Notes: generated by a model from the sequence alone, not told the origin. Counted from the stretch's first letter, positions 52,701-64,000 are shown. The stretch is 64,000 nucleotides of DNA from Diploscapter coronatus (GCA_964036155.1 OZ038422.1:54211201-54275200); one strand, 5' to 3'. A program made the numbers and translations.

Positions 52701-55700
52701 GAAAAGTATAGATTGGTCTGAAACTTCTGTCAGCGTTTGTTTATTAGATCCGTTATTAATTCATCATTGGCCTATACTAGATCAGAGACATACAGGGGAG
52801 AACGAAAGCTTAGAACGTTGTATGATATTTGAAATAAATGAAAAAAGAACCAACCCAATAGTTAGTCCAAAGCTAACAGAGATTCGTACACAATCCTTCA
52901 ACTAATTTTATTCATTCATCTTATGGCATACGACTTTTCTGCCAAATCAAGCGTATCGCTTTTTTCCCCAATTGCCGTGGGTCAATTACTTTCTCCGACT
53001 ATCATCGGTTTCCTTTCATCCCTACCTGCCCCACTCTGTCATGCCCCTTCCCTCTGTCAACATCCGTCGCCCGCAGCCGATCACCAGAAGCGTCAAAATC
53101 CCCACAATCCCCTGTTCGACTGTAATCATATCGTTCACTTCACTTCTGTCCGACTTTCACCCCTCACTCACTTAGTCAGTCATCTGCCAGCTTCCATCCA
53201 TTTCTATTCCAGTTCCAATTCCAATTCCAATCCATTTCTTCCCACAATTTGCCGGTGTCGCATTGCAGAAGGCATCCAGCACAAAAACATCCCATTTGTA
53301 TTTCTGACTGTTGTGATTCGTCTAATTTCACTCGGCTGCTGCTGCTGCATATTCCACTCATGGGAATCTACATCATTCCCATTACCTATTTCCCTAATCC
53401 TTCCAAATCATCCAAATCTGCTTCTCGGTCCAAGACAGGACGAGTGCTCGTCATTCCTGTCCGCTCCGTGCGCTTCGCACGATCACTTCCACACAGATAT
53501 GAGCAGCCATACAAAAGTGAGTCCTTCCCTCCCTCTACACGGCTCGCATTCAGCAGGTCTGCGCATTCTGTTGGACAATAGGTTTGGTCAGCTTTGGTTG
53601 CTGTTGTTGCTGTTTTTCTGGATGAAAACAGCGACAGGTGGCGGGTGTTCGGAAACGCAATGCGAAATGCGCAGGCTTTTTGTAGATTTTGATGGGAAAG
53701 AGAAAGGAAGGGGCAAAGACAGAATGGAACAGATACGCGATGTATTCGTATATTCACTCATTCATTCATTCATCATATGAAATCGACAATCGATCGAATG
53801 CGCAGATCTGAGCAAGGCTGGATTTAATGAAATTGCCGTTTTCTTTCATAATAACTGGGATCTTTCTCTTTCAGGACCGGTTTATACTTTTTGTTATCAT
53901 GCCAATCAAGACTGCACGTTATGATTTTCGTTTAGAATCGTTATGATCCTTTAAAATCATCCATCTCAAAAAATATTTCTATGACACGCGTAGAACGCAT
54001 GCATCTGAATCTGTTCCAAAACTAATATTCCGAAGAGGATAGATCAATGACTTAGAAAAAAAATATACCAAAAATTAAATAGAAAAATGGAATTTTAACA
54101 ACGACTATTTTAAATTGTTCATCCATTACTTTTCTGAAAATCCCTTTGGAATGAGTGCAAATACAGTGGTGCTCAAAAGTTTGGAAACACTCAAAATTTT
54201 TTCGAAAAACTGCCGCCAAGTGGCACAGAGACGTCGAAATCTAATATCCTTTGGCACACTAGTAGCCTAGTACTGGATGAACTAGCCTGCCAATTTTTAT
54301 CCAAATATTTTACTCCATTGTTAAGTTATGCTAATTTTCCTAGAAAACGCGTGTCCAAAAGTTTGGAAACACCATAGTAAAATCGTCAAACCTTAAGTAT
54401 GAAAAATTTTTAAAAATATTATTTTAAAATTTTCCAAATAAGGATATTTGCAAACCGTCTTCTAGTTCTGAAGCTTCGGTTATTTTGCCACATTTCCTCA
54501 ATTAATTCGTCTGCTAAAAAAAATTCTATGAAGATATACAGACGATACAATTTTCGAATTTTCGTTAACTATGGAAATTTGTCAAAATTTGTCAAAAAAA
54601 TCTTCAACCCATCACTATCTTTTCGTAAGAACGTTTTTGATCATCGAACGAATCGAAAATATATGTCAAAATAACCGAAGTCTCAGACCTAGAAGACGGT
54701 TTGCAAATATCCTTATTCGGAAAACTTTAAAATAATATTTTTAAAAATTTTCCATACTTAAGGTTTGACGATTTTACTATGGTGTTTCCAAACTTTTGGA
54801 CACGCGTTTTCTAGGAAAATTAGCATAACTTAACAATGGAGTAAAATATTTGGATAAAAATTGGCAGGCTAGTTCATCCAGTACTAGGCTACTAGTGTGC
54901 CAAAGGATATTAGATTTCGACGTCTCTGTGCCACTTGGCGGCAGTTTTTCGAAAAAATTTTGAGTGTTTCCAAACTTTTGAGCACCACTGTATGTATCCT
55001 ACAAAAATTATTTAGAAATGGGTGATTTGGCAATTTAAAAATCATAAATTATAGCCCCGATGTCAAAGATTTATCGAAAGAACCGCAAAGATTTGGATTT
55101 TATAAATTTATTTGATCGTTTCTTCAATTGTTATGAGAATTTTAAATTTTGAGATTTGAATATTTTACTTTTCTGAGAGTTTTGATATCGTGATAATTTC
55201 ATTAAGGTGGACGATATTTTTTTGTTGTAAAAATTGAATCGATTGATTTGACATTGCGTAATTCAGTAATATAGTCAAGTCTGTGTTGCAGTTGAGTGCA
55301 TCTCTGTGTATGATTCTGTCTCTGTTTTGTATTTCAGTAGTGAAGAGTGCCTGAGTGACTAATAATAACGAACAGTCAACAGCCTGCTTGCTACCCATTC
55401 CCATTTTCATCAGAAATAGTATCAACTTGACCACCTCTATTTTTATCACCTTTCCCTTCTCCACTTTCTCCCTTTATTTCTCAATCTTTTTCTATTCTTT
55501 GTTCTCTTCCCATTTCCCCGGTTATTCGAACATCTCTCTCTCTCTCTCTTACTCTTCATTTGTTCCAATGGCTTACTCATTCACTCATTCAGGCGATCTC
55601 ACATATCAAAGTTAGATTTAGTTAGACTGTTTACATTCTTTACTAATTTCGTCATTTTTAACTACTTTTCAATTTCATTTTTTTAAAATAATTTATCATC

Positions 55701-57712
55701 AACTGTAATCACACAAATGAGCTAGCCTTCATCATAAAATTTGAAAATTTATGACTGTTTCATATGATTCAACTATAGAGCTGATCTTCACTATTAACGT
55801 TTTCATAGTCAGGTTCTTTTGCGAAGTATGGCATATTTTAGAGTCTCCTAAACCTCCCACTCGAATTTGCGAGCCACTCGCCTTGGATACAGTTGCAGTC
55901 GATGCGATGAACCGAAGCACTGCGCCCGTTTGGGCCGTTCCTGCTGAATATGCCAACAGCCCAATTGCCAAGGAGCTCGCTGAATCTATCGAAGAGGTAA
56001 TTTCGCTTTTATTATTTATTGGATTATTTAGAAAGTGCATTTTAAAATTGAGACACATGAAATTCAACAGGCCTGAACAGATGAACTGATGAAAAATAAT
56101 GCATATTCGTACATCAAACTTGTCCAGAATAAAAATTACCTGGCTGAATTTATATGTTTAACTTTATCAGCTGAAAGAGCCTGATATAATACAACTTCGA
56201 AATTCTAATTCGAAATGAACTTCCCATAAACTTTTTCACACTTATCGCAAATTTTAATGCTCTATATTCAGCGACCTTTACCTCCGACTCAATATTACGA
56301 TTCTGCCTGCAATACTCTGAATGACAGCAAAAATTCACGACCTCTTTCTAAATATTCTATGGCCGGAAGCATAGAAAAAGACAGTTCTCGAGAGGAGAGA
56401 ACTGTCACTTTGCTGGAGCAGATCATCAGGACTCATACAATTTGGTACGCTATTATTGCATCGTTACAGTGGATGTCAGAAGTATGGAGCCAGCTCATTG
56501 TTCGGACATCTACGTTCTTTATAAGAAATTGAAACAGTTTCCTGGATACCCAAAAACAATAAGGCCACATTTGCATTTTTAACTTTTAAAAAATCACCTC
56601 TATTAGTGAAAAATTTAGCCAAAAATCGGCATGACAATAGGTTATCTCTCCTTGTCAGCCTGATTGGATCATGACCAGTTGGTAAACAAGACATCCTAAA
56701 ATATTATGCCTGGTTGCATACTTTTGACCGTCATTATATACTGATATTTCAAAAATACTATTGATATTATTTATTAGGTATTTGCCACATGTTGGCCGAC
56801 CAACAGCCATGCATTTGCTGCGCAAAATGGAGGCAGGCAATTTCATAGTCCGATCTTCTTCCCGACCGCACTGCATGGCCATTTCTGTTAAACTACCAGA
56901 GGGATGCGATATGGAAACTGATCACTACATCGTGGAGAAGGTCGGCAATGGAGGAGCTGTGAGTTTATCCTTACTTTCATAACTTCTATAAGTTTGAACT
57001 ATGCTACTGCATAGCTCATCGTCGGCAAAGTGACAGAAAATTTATTATTTAACTTGGTATTTGTCTAAGTTCAAATCTGATTATCTCGCATAGTACTTCT
57101 GCAACGTCTTAATTTGTCATATCAAATGATATAATAACGATGAAAATTAGAAAAATAATTCGTTTCGATTTTCATGTCAGTTTTAGACGATACAACGACA
57201 ATTTTTGAATTTCAAACTGCATTTCTGAGTTGTACCTTCTTATCATTATTGTCTGAAAAGATATTAATTTTATGTCAAACTATAATGAAAACATTTTTCA
57301 TAGTTCCGACACTATTCCGTACAGCATTGTATGCAATTACAAGAGAAGTGAAAAAAAGCGACAGTGATTACAAATAACGACAATGAATAATTGTTTGCTA
57401 GGTTCGTCTGGAAGGCAGTCAACACATTTTCCGCTCCTTGCCCCTGCTCCTCGAGTATTATTGCAGTCACGGGTTCGTTATTACAGAATTTACGCCATCA
57501 ATTACGTTCTTGATTTCAGCGAGGAATTACAAGCTCGGTTGAAATTGCCCTCGGCTATATTGGCCTGCAAAACGACTAAATCTCTGCAATCGATAGCTCT
57601 GATGGAGCAAGGTCGGTCAATATTTTCGATTACAGCTTTTCATTCGATCTTTGAGTTGTCCGAGTTGTTTTTCGTTTTTCTCCAACGTGCAGATTTGTCG
57701 GCCCCTCTCTGA
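46796..57712 (+). CDS. RIN/Sprint-like SH2-domain protein (N-terminal half or short isoform)
   Basis: Exons 46796-47248, 48611-48861, 49264-49323, 51954-52015, 55842-55996, 56272-56444, 56778-56958, 57402-57472 and 57520-57611 join in frame; 57693-57712 can supply an end (DLSAPL). This model has 505 residues. The N-terminal 380 residues are low complexity, with a poly-Ser run, an acidic Glu/Lys stretch, basic patches and PKPP-type proline motifs. An SH2 domain follows: WYLPHVGRPTAMHLLRKM, GNFIVRSSSRP with the phosphotyrosine-binding Arg, DHYIVEKV, and LEGSQHIFRSLPLLLEYYCS. After it LQARLKLPSAILACKTTKSL resembles the RIN family, Rab5 exchange factors downstream of Ras and receptor kinases. The expected Phe-Trp after the SH2 and the VPS9 exchange domain are not found here, so either the gene runs on beyond the window or this is a short form. 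Introns reach 3.8 kb. Confidence 0.78.
46850..46870 (+). repeat. AGC trinucleotide run coding for serine
   Basis: A short run of AGC units encodes part of a serine tract near the N-terminus of the SH2-domain protein. Confidence 0.85.
48329..48476. mobile_element. hAT-like MITE, copy 4
   Basis: The left end is CAGGGATGTAAGAAAT and the complement of the right end is CAGGATGTGCGAAAT. The flanks ATACGCAT and ATATGCAC match at 6 of 8 positions. The interior is rich in TTTCG and CGAAA. It lies in the first intron of the SH2-domain gene. Confidence 0.65.
49324..51953. other. Long intron of the SH2-domain gene, purine-rich part and microsatellite
   Basis: Contains a GT-rich microsatellite (49636-49664), a purine-rich plus strand at about 50150-50360 and again at 51600-51790, and otherwise A+T-rich DNA. 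No internal gene was recognised. Confidence 0.5.
52016..55841. other. Longest intron of the SH2-domain gene
   Basis: Holds a pyrimidine-rich block with a 285-codon open frame (52923-53780) that I judge fortuitous, a TTCCAA-type short repeat at about 53212-53237, an ATTC run near 53757, the 827-bp palindrome and a CT microsatellite near 55533-55549. Confidence 0.5.
54164..54990. mobile_element. Palindromic Tc1/mariner-type foldback element
   Basis: An 827-bp element begins CAGTGGTGCTCAAAAGTTTG and ends with its exact complement, flanked by TA (54162-54163, 54991-54992). The arms, about 330 bp each (to about 54493 and from about 54660), are almost identical inverted copies around a spacer of about 165 bp. 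CAGTG ends with TA duplication are typical of Tc1/mariner. The near-perfect match of the arms suggests recent insertion or gene conversion. No transposase ORF. Confidence 0.9.
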
Positions 57713-57810
57713 CACTTTATGAGCTCTATCAGATCCGCAGATCCAATCTCATCCTTATCCTTTATGTCTTTATGTCCAATCTCTTTCTGTCTTTATATCT
57801 CTTCATCAGA

Positions 57811-57995
57811 CCTAGAGAGGATGATCTTCAGAAAGCCTTTGCAACCTAGCCCCAGTATAATTTCTTGACAAATTTTTCTCTCCAGCCTGTGTTTAGTAAA
57901 ACTTTCTACTAGTGCGACCTGGTATCATAACTATGAATTCACTCGTGCGACCTACCTCCTATAATTTATTGTTGTCTGACGAAACTGCTCCTAAG
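57811..57995. mobile_element. Small MITE, copy iii of the CCTAGGGAGCAC family
   Basis: The left end is CCTAGAGAGGATGATCTTCA and the complement of the right end is CTTAGGAGCAGTTTCGTCAG. The interior contains TGCGACCTGG and TGCGACCTACCTCC as in copy ii. It lies about 100 bp past the last SH2-gene exon and before the minus-strand gene below. Confidence 0.6.
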
Positions 57996-58230
57996 TCTGC
58001 TTCTCTGCCACAAGTGCTCTGTCTGCGTCCTTTTGTCTTTACAATGTTCCTTTCTACTTTCTTTTTCTTCTTTTCCCCTCTGCAAAGGTGTTCGCGCAGC
58101 TCTCTCCCCTTCTCTTTGACACATTCCTTTTCTTCCCTTTCTATTCTCTTCCCATACAATATATTGCCGGCTATGCTAATATCGATTATTCAGTACCTAT
58201 TGCCCTGATTTATTTGAGTAAGTATTGGAA

Positions 58231-59745
58231 TTACGCATAGACATGAGCAGTTTCTGGATATCCGAATATCTTATCAGATCCCTGAAACAGCAACTTCTTT
58301 GTGAACTGCGTTTGAGATGCTTTCTTTGCTTCTACGGGACTTTTTGAGAATTTCGAAAATACGCTGAAATGCTTTTATCTCGCTAATTTTTCATCATATT
58401 TTTCATACCTTGCAACTGCTTTTTCATTAGGACTAGGGAATACAGCACTAATCATTTGGAAATTGGGGATTGTCTGATTTGCTTTTGATAAAGCCACTTG
58501 TAACGAAAGTATAGCATAACTCTGAAAATTAACTATTCGGCTTGATTTCTTCTATCGAAATAATCTGCCTGATTTATTGCATACAGAGGTGTCACTGCTA
58601 TTCTGCCACCCATATATTCTCGCAAGCAGCAGATCGAGACAACTTTATCATCTTCTTTATTAGTTAAGATCGGAAATTTGTATTTCGGTTATCGATGTAA
58701 ATTTTTAAAGTCACCACTGAATGCGCGCCTTCCTCTTTCATCCAATTAATCAGATATTTGACTCTACTCATTTCACAAATCATCTCATCAAATTCTTCGA
58801 ATTGCGAATCGCCAATGTTTGAATCATCCTGATCATGAACATTTACTTTCTAAAATATCTTTGAAGTGATATCTAAAGATTAATAATGCGTTTTTCTGAA
58901 TATCCTGTAGATAAAAAATTGCAATATGGTTAGAGATAGGCCAAATACTTCGATACCGAAGTATACAGCTAGATGTGCTGATCGCTTTGATGCTAAATTT
59001 ACTCTACTTCAGCCTAACCCTACCCTCTCCAGATCCATTTTTACACATTTTGAAATTTTTTTAATCTGCGGGATATTCAAAAAGCGAATAATACCTCGAG
59101 CATTTCATCCTTCTCATTTTCTTCCAATGGCATGCAAATTATATCAGACACTTTGATCGAAACGTAACTATTGTAATATGAGTAGACTTGATTAAATCCG
59201 TATCTTTTCTGATAATGAAGAGCCGTATCCATTCCTTCAAATTATATTTCCATTTTAACTTCCAAAAGAAATTTTACCATCAGAATTGAGTCCTCCAGCG
59301 ATAACGGCGTTGCTATCCCCAATCTTTTGCATAACTCTTTTGAATAGCATTGATCCGATTCCACGATTTCTTCTTTCCGGAACACAATAGTAAAATCCAA
59401 GCAGAAATAGTGCTTCTCCATCTGTGGTTTTCGATTTAGCAAGTGTAATTGATGAGATAGGAGAATTGGCACCTAAGATTCAATGAAGATCATGCTCATA
59501 GTTCACATTGAAAACTGACCTCTATCAAGAGCAACAATTAGCCAAAATTTTTCAAATGAATTCTTCCACAATTCATAATTCTTTGGATGAGTATTCCATC
59601 CTTCTGACTTTTGACAATGAAAAGAGAAGTATTAAAATTCGTTTCAAGAAAAAACAACAAAGCAAACCTTTTCCAATAATTTGATCCATATTTCTTGAGA
59701 TGGGTTTTCGACAATGCATAACTCCTCATCAATTTGTTCATTCAT
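58231..59745 (-). CDS. GNAT-like acetyltransferase paralogue 2, splice sites damaged (possible pseudogene)
   Basis: Eight exons (59745-59668, 59607-59520, 59472-59278, 59234-59095, 58849-58715, 58670-58569, 58521-58409, 58363-58231) would give 327 residues. The acetyl-CoA loop reads ERRNRGIGSMLF (R-x-x-G-x-G), after LGFYYCVP, with a downstream repeat-like half (FDEMICEMSRVK, ICCLREYMGG, VFSKFSKSP). Exons 3 to 7 have exactly the lengths of the neighbour paralogue (195, 140, 135, 102, 113 nt). Two sites are abnormal: the 44-nt fifth intron ends in CG instead of AG (58671-58672), and the sixth begins GC (58567-58568). All coding frames are otherwise open. Without removal of intron 5 a stop follows after about 15 codons. 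Either recently inactivated, spliced non-canonically, or affected by a base error. Confidence 0.65.
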
Positions 59746-60331
59746 TCGTGGGAATCACGCAAAAATCGATAAAAATAAATAATAACCGCCTGATTTCGAA
59801 TGTGGTGAGTGATAAGCAAACAGACTGGTTGTAAATTGAATTGTTTCGCCGAATTGTCATTTATTTTTATGATGGCTGCTATTTTGTTACAGAACTTGAA
59901 TATAGCGAATTTTAATATTTTTAAAAGCGAAGCAATATTGTCCTGTTTTGAGAAGATTCTTCAACCCGTGCAAAATGTATACTGGCGCATTACACAACTT
60001 GTGATATGATAATTTTATCACTAGATCTTTTCTGTATTGTCAGTATTGACAAGCACAGTAGCAAAAATCGCAGTAAAAATTGAAAGCATTATTAATGCGT
60101 GAAAATTAACGACTCCTCACTATCATAAGCATTTGATAAATGCAATTTTTCAATAAAAATTAGGCTCATAATTCATAGAATCTGTTCGTTATCTGATTAC
60201 GAAATCTTCTCCTCGACAAGACAATAGTTAGACGTGACTATGGAATTCTAAGATATTATAGTATTCATTCTCTCTTCAAAAATATAAAATTAGCAAACAT
60301 TTATTCGCATCACTGAATCATCAGCAATCAA

Positions 60332-61928
60332 TTATCCACCAGCCCTAGGAATCGATGAGAATACTTTGTCGCAATCTTGGAATATCATTCTCTTTCTGAA
60401 TTCTGTCCATGATTGGATATTGGCTTCTGCTGGAACTTTTGAAAATTTAGAGAAAACCCTGAAAAACATATCTTTTTCTTGATACTTTAATATAAATTAT
60501 AAACCACTTGGCTGCTTCAATATTAGAACTCGGGAATATTGAGGTGAAGTGTTTAAATTCACTCAATCTCTGACCAGCTTTCAGCAGAGCTGCTTGTAGC
60601 GCAAATACAGCAAGTTTCTAATAAAAAGTAAAAGTTTGAAAATGCAGTTTTAACTTTAAATGACCGACCTGATTGATAGCAAAAAGCGGTGCAATAAGTA
60701 TTTCTCCGCCTGAGAATTCTCTCAAGCAGCACATTGCCACTATTTTATCATCCCTCTTGTCAGTCAAGATCTTCAAGTTGCAAGTCACATGAGGCTGAAT
60801 CGTTGGAGAATTACCACAGTATGAGCGCCTTCTTCCGTTATCCAACCCTTCAGAAATTTGATTCGGTCCATTTCGTAAATCGTTGCATCAAACTCGTCGA
60901 TTTGTGAGTCGGTCATATTTGAATCATTCGGGTCTCGAATATTTACCATCTAGAATTTATTCATTTTTCCAAATTACGTTAAGCGAAGATCAGTGACGAT
61001 CATTGTTATTTTCGATAAAATTCTTTATGATTTAGAAATTTTCGGACATTTAACATTCCCGTCCCCATTCCAATTTTTAAAAAGTGGAGCCGTATCCGTC
61101 TCAGAAAAATTGAATCTTGGACACCCCTGGTTATTTTTTAAATTTCGAATAACTTTCGCTATGATGTTTATGAAAAAACCATCGGTGTAAGCATTTTGAA
61201 GTTCCTTTTAGAATATATATATGCAGAACTATCTCCAACCATTACGAATTTAGCGAAAATTATATGCTCGTCTCTGATGAAGATAACCTCTAATATTTCA
61301 TTCTTCTCATTATCATCTAATGGTTCTGCTATCAGATCAGTCATTTTGATTTTAATACTGGCGTTGTAAAAAGGGTAAACTTTATCGAACCCGTATTTTT
61401 GCTGGTAATGTATGGCTGTATTGTATCCTGAAATTTTTCCTCGGTCTGTTTATTCTTCGAAGTTAATAGTCATACCATCAGAATTGACACCTCCAGAAAT
61501 GACTGCATTATTGTCTCCGACGATTTGCATTACTTTTCGAAACAATATCGAGCCGATTCCTTGGTTTCTTCGTTCCGGAATGCAGTAATAAAATCCGACT
61601 AGGCAGAGTTTCTCTCCATTTCTTGTTCTTGAATCAGCCACTGTGATTGAGGCAATAGCAGAATTAGTTTCTAAAATTCAATATTATTGGGAAATCGGCT
61701 AAAGTTTACCTTTGTCTAACGCTACAAATAGCCAAGATCGGTCAAACGAGTTGTTCCACAAGGCATAATTACTCGGGTGAGAATTCCATCCATCCGACTT
61801 TTGCATCTGTAGATGTTAAATTATAACATTCTTCTCTAAAATCTAACCTTCTCCAACAGTTCTAGGAATATTTCATACGAAGGATTTTCGACGATGTAAA
61901 AATCTTCACCAATTTTTTCAGTCATCAT
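60332..61928 (-). CDS. GNAT-like acetyltransferase paralogue 1 (nematode DUF1248-like)
   Basis: Eight exons (61928-61848, 61806-61710, 61670-61476, 61427-61288, 60949-60815, 60770-60669, 60617-60505, 60458-60332) join in frame to 329 residues. The N-terminal half is a GNAT fold: SDGWNSHPSNYALW, AIASITVADS, LCLVGFYYCIPERRNQGIGS with the acetyl-CoA loop R-x-x-G-x-G, then YGFDKVYPFY. The C-terminal half has IAMCC-type strands (DDKIVAMCCLREFSGG) and may be a second, degenerate GNAT unit. The substrate is unknown. The overall plan, an aromatic-rich N-terminal segment before the GNAT core, recalls the nematode DUF1248 family; that assignment is from memory and unverified. Intron 5 is only 44 nt with a proper AG; the same intron has a CG end in the paralogue. 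Intron 4 is enlarged by repeat-like DNA. Confidence 0.78.
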
Positions 61929-63730
61929 GAGAATGAACAACCCAGATCGATAAAAATAAACAGTGCAGTTGGTTTCAACTTTGATAAGCAAACAAACTAC
62001 CAGACACGATTTCCTTTCTTTTCATGAAATGACATCTTCTATCAGTTTTCTTTCCGCTATCAAGCGTGACAAACGGGTGCACGTAGTTTCGATCTGAAAT
62101 TTTTCGAAATTGAAATCGAGAGCATTATTTTAACGAAAATCTCGAAGTTTCACTCCTAAAATTTTCAAATTCTAAACGAAATCGAAGCTCGTGTAAGACT
62201 GGCGACAAACTCTCGAAAAATCTTTAAATCTGATTGTTCCACATGGCAATGATAATTTGACTGATCTGAATTGCTAATGAATGGATATTTTGCGGCTCTT
62301 CTCAATGCAAATATGCATTGTGCCACACCTGCTTTGCTCTGCTGCATTGCGACCTGCAGAGGGAATTTGCAAATATGCAATGTTGCTGTGCTGCATTGCA
62401 ATTGATATAGAAATGTGTGCAGAAGGGATTGCAGATTGCTGTCCGATGTCCGACACATTAGACACTTCTCTGTTATGCAGTCATCCCACTGTTAACCCAT
62501 CCTTCAATATTTGTCCAGTCTGTCTTCTTCTTTTTCATAAATTATTCATCAGCGTATTATCATCACCATTTGTAAAGTGCACTAAAATTCAGACTGGGTT
62601 GAAGTATGAAAAGAAGGTAAACTAGTGAATTTTACAAATAGTGGTAATTAATTGTCTATGACTAGCCAAGATGCAACTTCTGTTCTATTTCTTATTTCAG
62701 GTGTCCTAAATCTAGCTCGGAATTTTTGTAAAATTTCTTTAGCGGCTAAATCTTTAACTCACCTTGTAATTCATCCATCCATTTAATCATTCATCTGTCT
62801 TCTTTTCATCAGATTGATTTCTCAAAATCTTATGCATTTCGTTACGCTCATAACGAGAAATGAATTAGAAGCAGAAGCGAAAGCGATGAGCGAAAAGGAT
62901 AACAGAAGAATGAATGGAAGGAAGGAAGGAAGGGAGGAAGGAGAAGTGAAGCAGATATGCAGATCCAGGATGCATTTCACCTTTCTAATTCGAATTAGAT
63001 CTGACGAAACTATTATGCATATCATTTTGATACAATACCATAGCAAAATCGGAGAAATCGTTGAATAGTAAATCTGCAAGATGGCAAATTCTAGAAGTGT
63101 TATAAAGGTTGTTCTGAATTCCGACTTCAAGGGAGTTTTAGCTTTTATATTTCGATTTTGTTCTGAATTATAAAAATTGTAATTCCGATTCAGAATTTTC
63201 GAAAACCAGAACTCCAAACAGTCATGATGCTAAGAAGAGTAAAACACTACTTTATACTCATCCTATGATTAGTTATTTTAGAAAATTAGATCATAATATT
63301 GCTGAATAGTTTTCCTGATTTTTAACTGTTCGAATAAAAAAGCAAGATAGTTTTTTGCAAAGATTTATGTTATTCTTTGTGTCAAAATGGATGAGTAAAT
63401 AATTAGCGCGGTGAGGGAACGGATTTGAGTTGTTTAGCGCATCCTTCTGTCTTCCGTATTCAGAACGGAACGCAATCTGTCTGTGTCCTTGACTGCCCTC
63501 TCATTCTCTGCATTGTCCATTTCCCTGACTCGGACTGGCTACTTTGTTGACAGTCTCCCTCTTTCTCCCTTTCGCCTTTCATTCTCATCCGAACGCAATT
63601 TGTCTCCCTAATTCTGATTCGGAATCTGATTCCCATTCTCCGTTCCAATTATCAATTCGAAGTAGCAAGCAATCATATCTTCGTCTCTATCTTCATTTTC
63701 ATAGACTAACATTTTGACATTCTCTCTACA
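61929..63730. other. Intergenic region with short purine- and pyrimidine-rich blocks
   Basis: Contains a GGAA-type run (62925-62945), a pyrimidine-rich block (63430-63650) and A+T-rich DNA with diverged GAATT/AATTC phrases near 63110-63210. Open frames on both strands are not supported by splice sites or domains. Confidence 0.5.
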
Positions 63731-63743
63731 GAACTGAAACTGA

Positions 63744-63771
63744 CATGAGCGAACATTTATATGCCTGTCCA
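63744..63771 (+). CDS. Possible first coding exon of a gene running past the window
   Basis: A good acceptor (CTCTCTACAG, ending 63731) is followed by a 12-nt leader and ATG with nine codons (MSEHLYACP) before a strong donor (T|GTAAGT). The layout matches other gene starts in this window. It may instead be an internal exon of the SH2-domain gene: the frame is open upstream of the ATG, but the phase does not match the exon ending at 57611, so another exon would be needed. Confidence 0.3.
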
Positions 63772-64000
63772 TGTAAGTGCTAATTTTCCCAGTTTTTCAC
63801 CCGACAAGAATTTGTCGGTCTTCTTTGACAATACAAAACTATGGGTTACATCGCAAAATACAGCTTGTTAGCGTATTGTACATTGAACTATTTAGTAGCC
63901 TGTTCAATTCAGTTTATTTTACGATTTTTCTTTGATTTTTTGTTAAGATGAATTAATGTTCAAACCTATGTTATTGCGCAATACTCGAAAATATTACTCG

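Noticed and set aside
52923..53780. 285-codon plus-strand open frame, the longest unspliced frame in the window
   Set aside because: It lies in a pyrimidine-rich intron; the translation is Ser/Pro/Leu/Phe low complexity with no domain, and the overlapping frames are also open. Base skew explains it.
60795..60817. Apparent 20-23-nt intron or frameshift in GNAT-like paralogue 1
   Set aside because: A regular 44-nt GT-AG intron (60771-60814) keeps the frame and matches the length of the paralogue's intron, so no frameshift is needed.
61012..61128. Possible fifth hAT-like MITE in intron 4 of GNAT-like paralogue 1
   Set aside because: The right end (GGACACCCCTG) and an 8-bp GTTATTTT match on both sides look right, but the left end does not resemble CAGGG and the 8-mer is A+T-rich, so chance is possible.

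Overview
This looks like nuclear DNA of a nematode, probably free-living; the species cannot be named from the window. The evidence is direct in part: about 66% A+T by eye, protein-coding genes cut into many short exons, and GT-AG introns mostly of 41-60 nt. Several genes have a splice acceptor 0-35 nt before the ATG, as spliced-leader trans-splicing would leave. The gene families are also nematode-like: a Clc-type claudin relative, F-box proteins, a chemoreceptor-like 7TM protein, a cysteine-rich receptor tyrosine kinase and a GNAT-like family of the nematode DUF1248 kind.

Layout. (1) 1-13.5 kb is mostly conserved: a divergent full-length Hsp70 (+), a very small poly(ADP-ribose) glycohydrolase (-), the ribosome-biogenesis factor KRR1 (+) and a single-pass membrane protein with a mucin-like heptapeptide-repeat tail (+). 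(2) 13.3-17.7 kb is gene-poor and pyrimidine-rich, followed by a four-helix claudin-like gene (+, 17.7-20.3 kb). (3) 22-43 kb is an accessory block. It holds an F-box gene, two tandem receptor genes (the first without its kinase, the second with a complete tyrosine kinase), a second F-box gene, a 7TM receptor on the minus strand, and an Hsp70 ATPase-domain-only gene whose stop codon lies 7 bp before a kelch gene. The last two can also be read as one in-frame Hsp70-kelch fusion. (4) 46.8-57.7 kb holds a long-intron gene with a RIN/Sprint-type SH2 domain. (5) 58.2-61.9 kb holds two tandem GNAT-like paralogues on the minus strand; one has damaged splice sites.

Mobile DNA is mostly small non-autonomous elements. 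There is a hAT-like MITE family with four copies and 8-bp target duplications, a second MITE family (three copies), an 827-bp Tc1/mariner-type palindrome and a Stowaway-like element. I see no transposase gene, CRISPR array, rRNA gene or convincing tRNA gene.

All exon joins were worked out by hand and every listed model keeps its reading frame. No database search or RNA evidence was available, so splice choices and family names are inferences from motifs.
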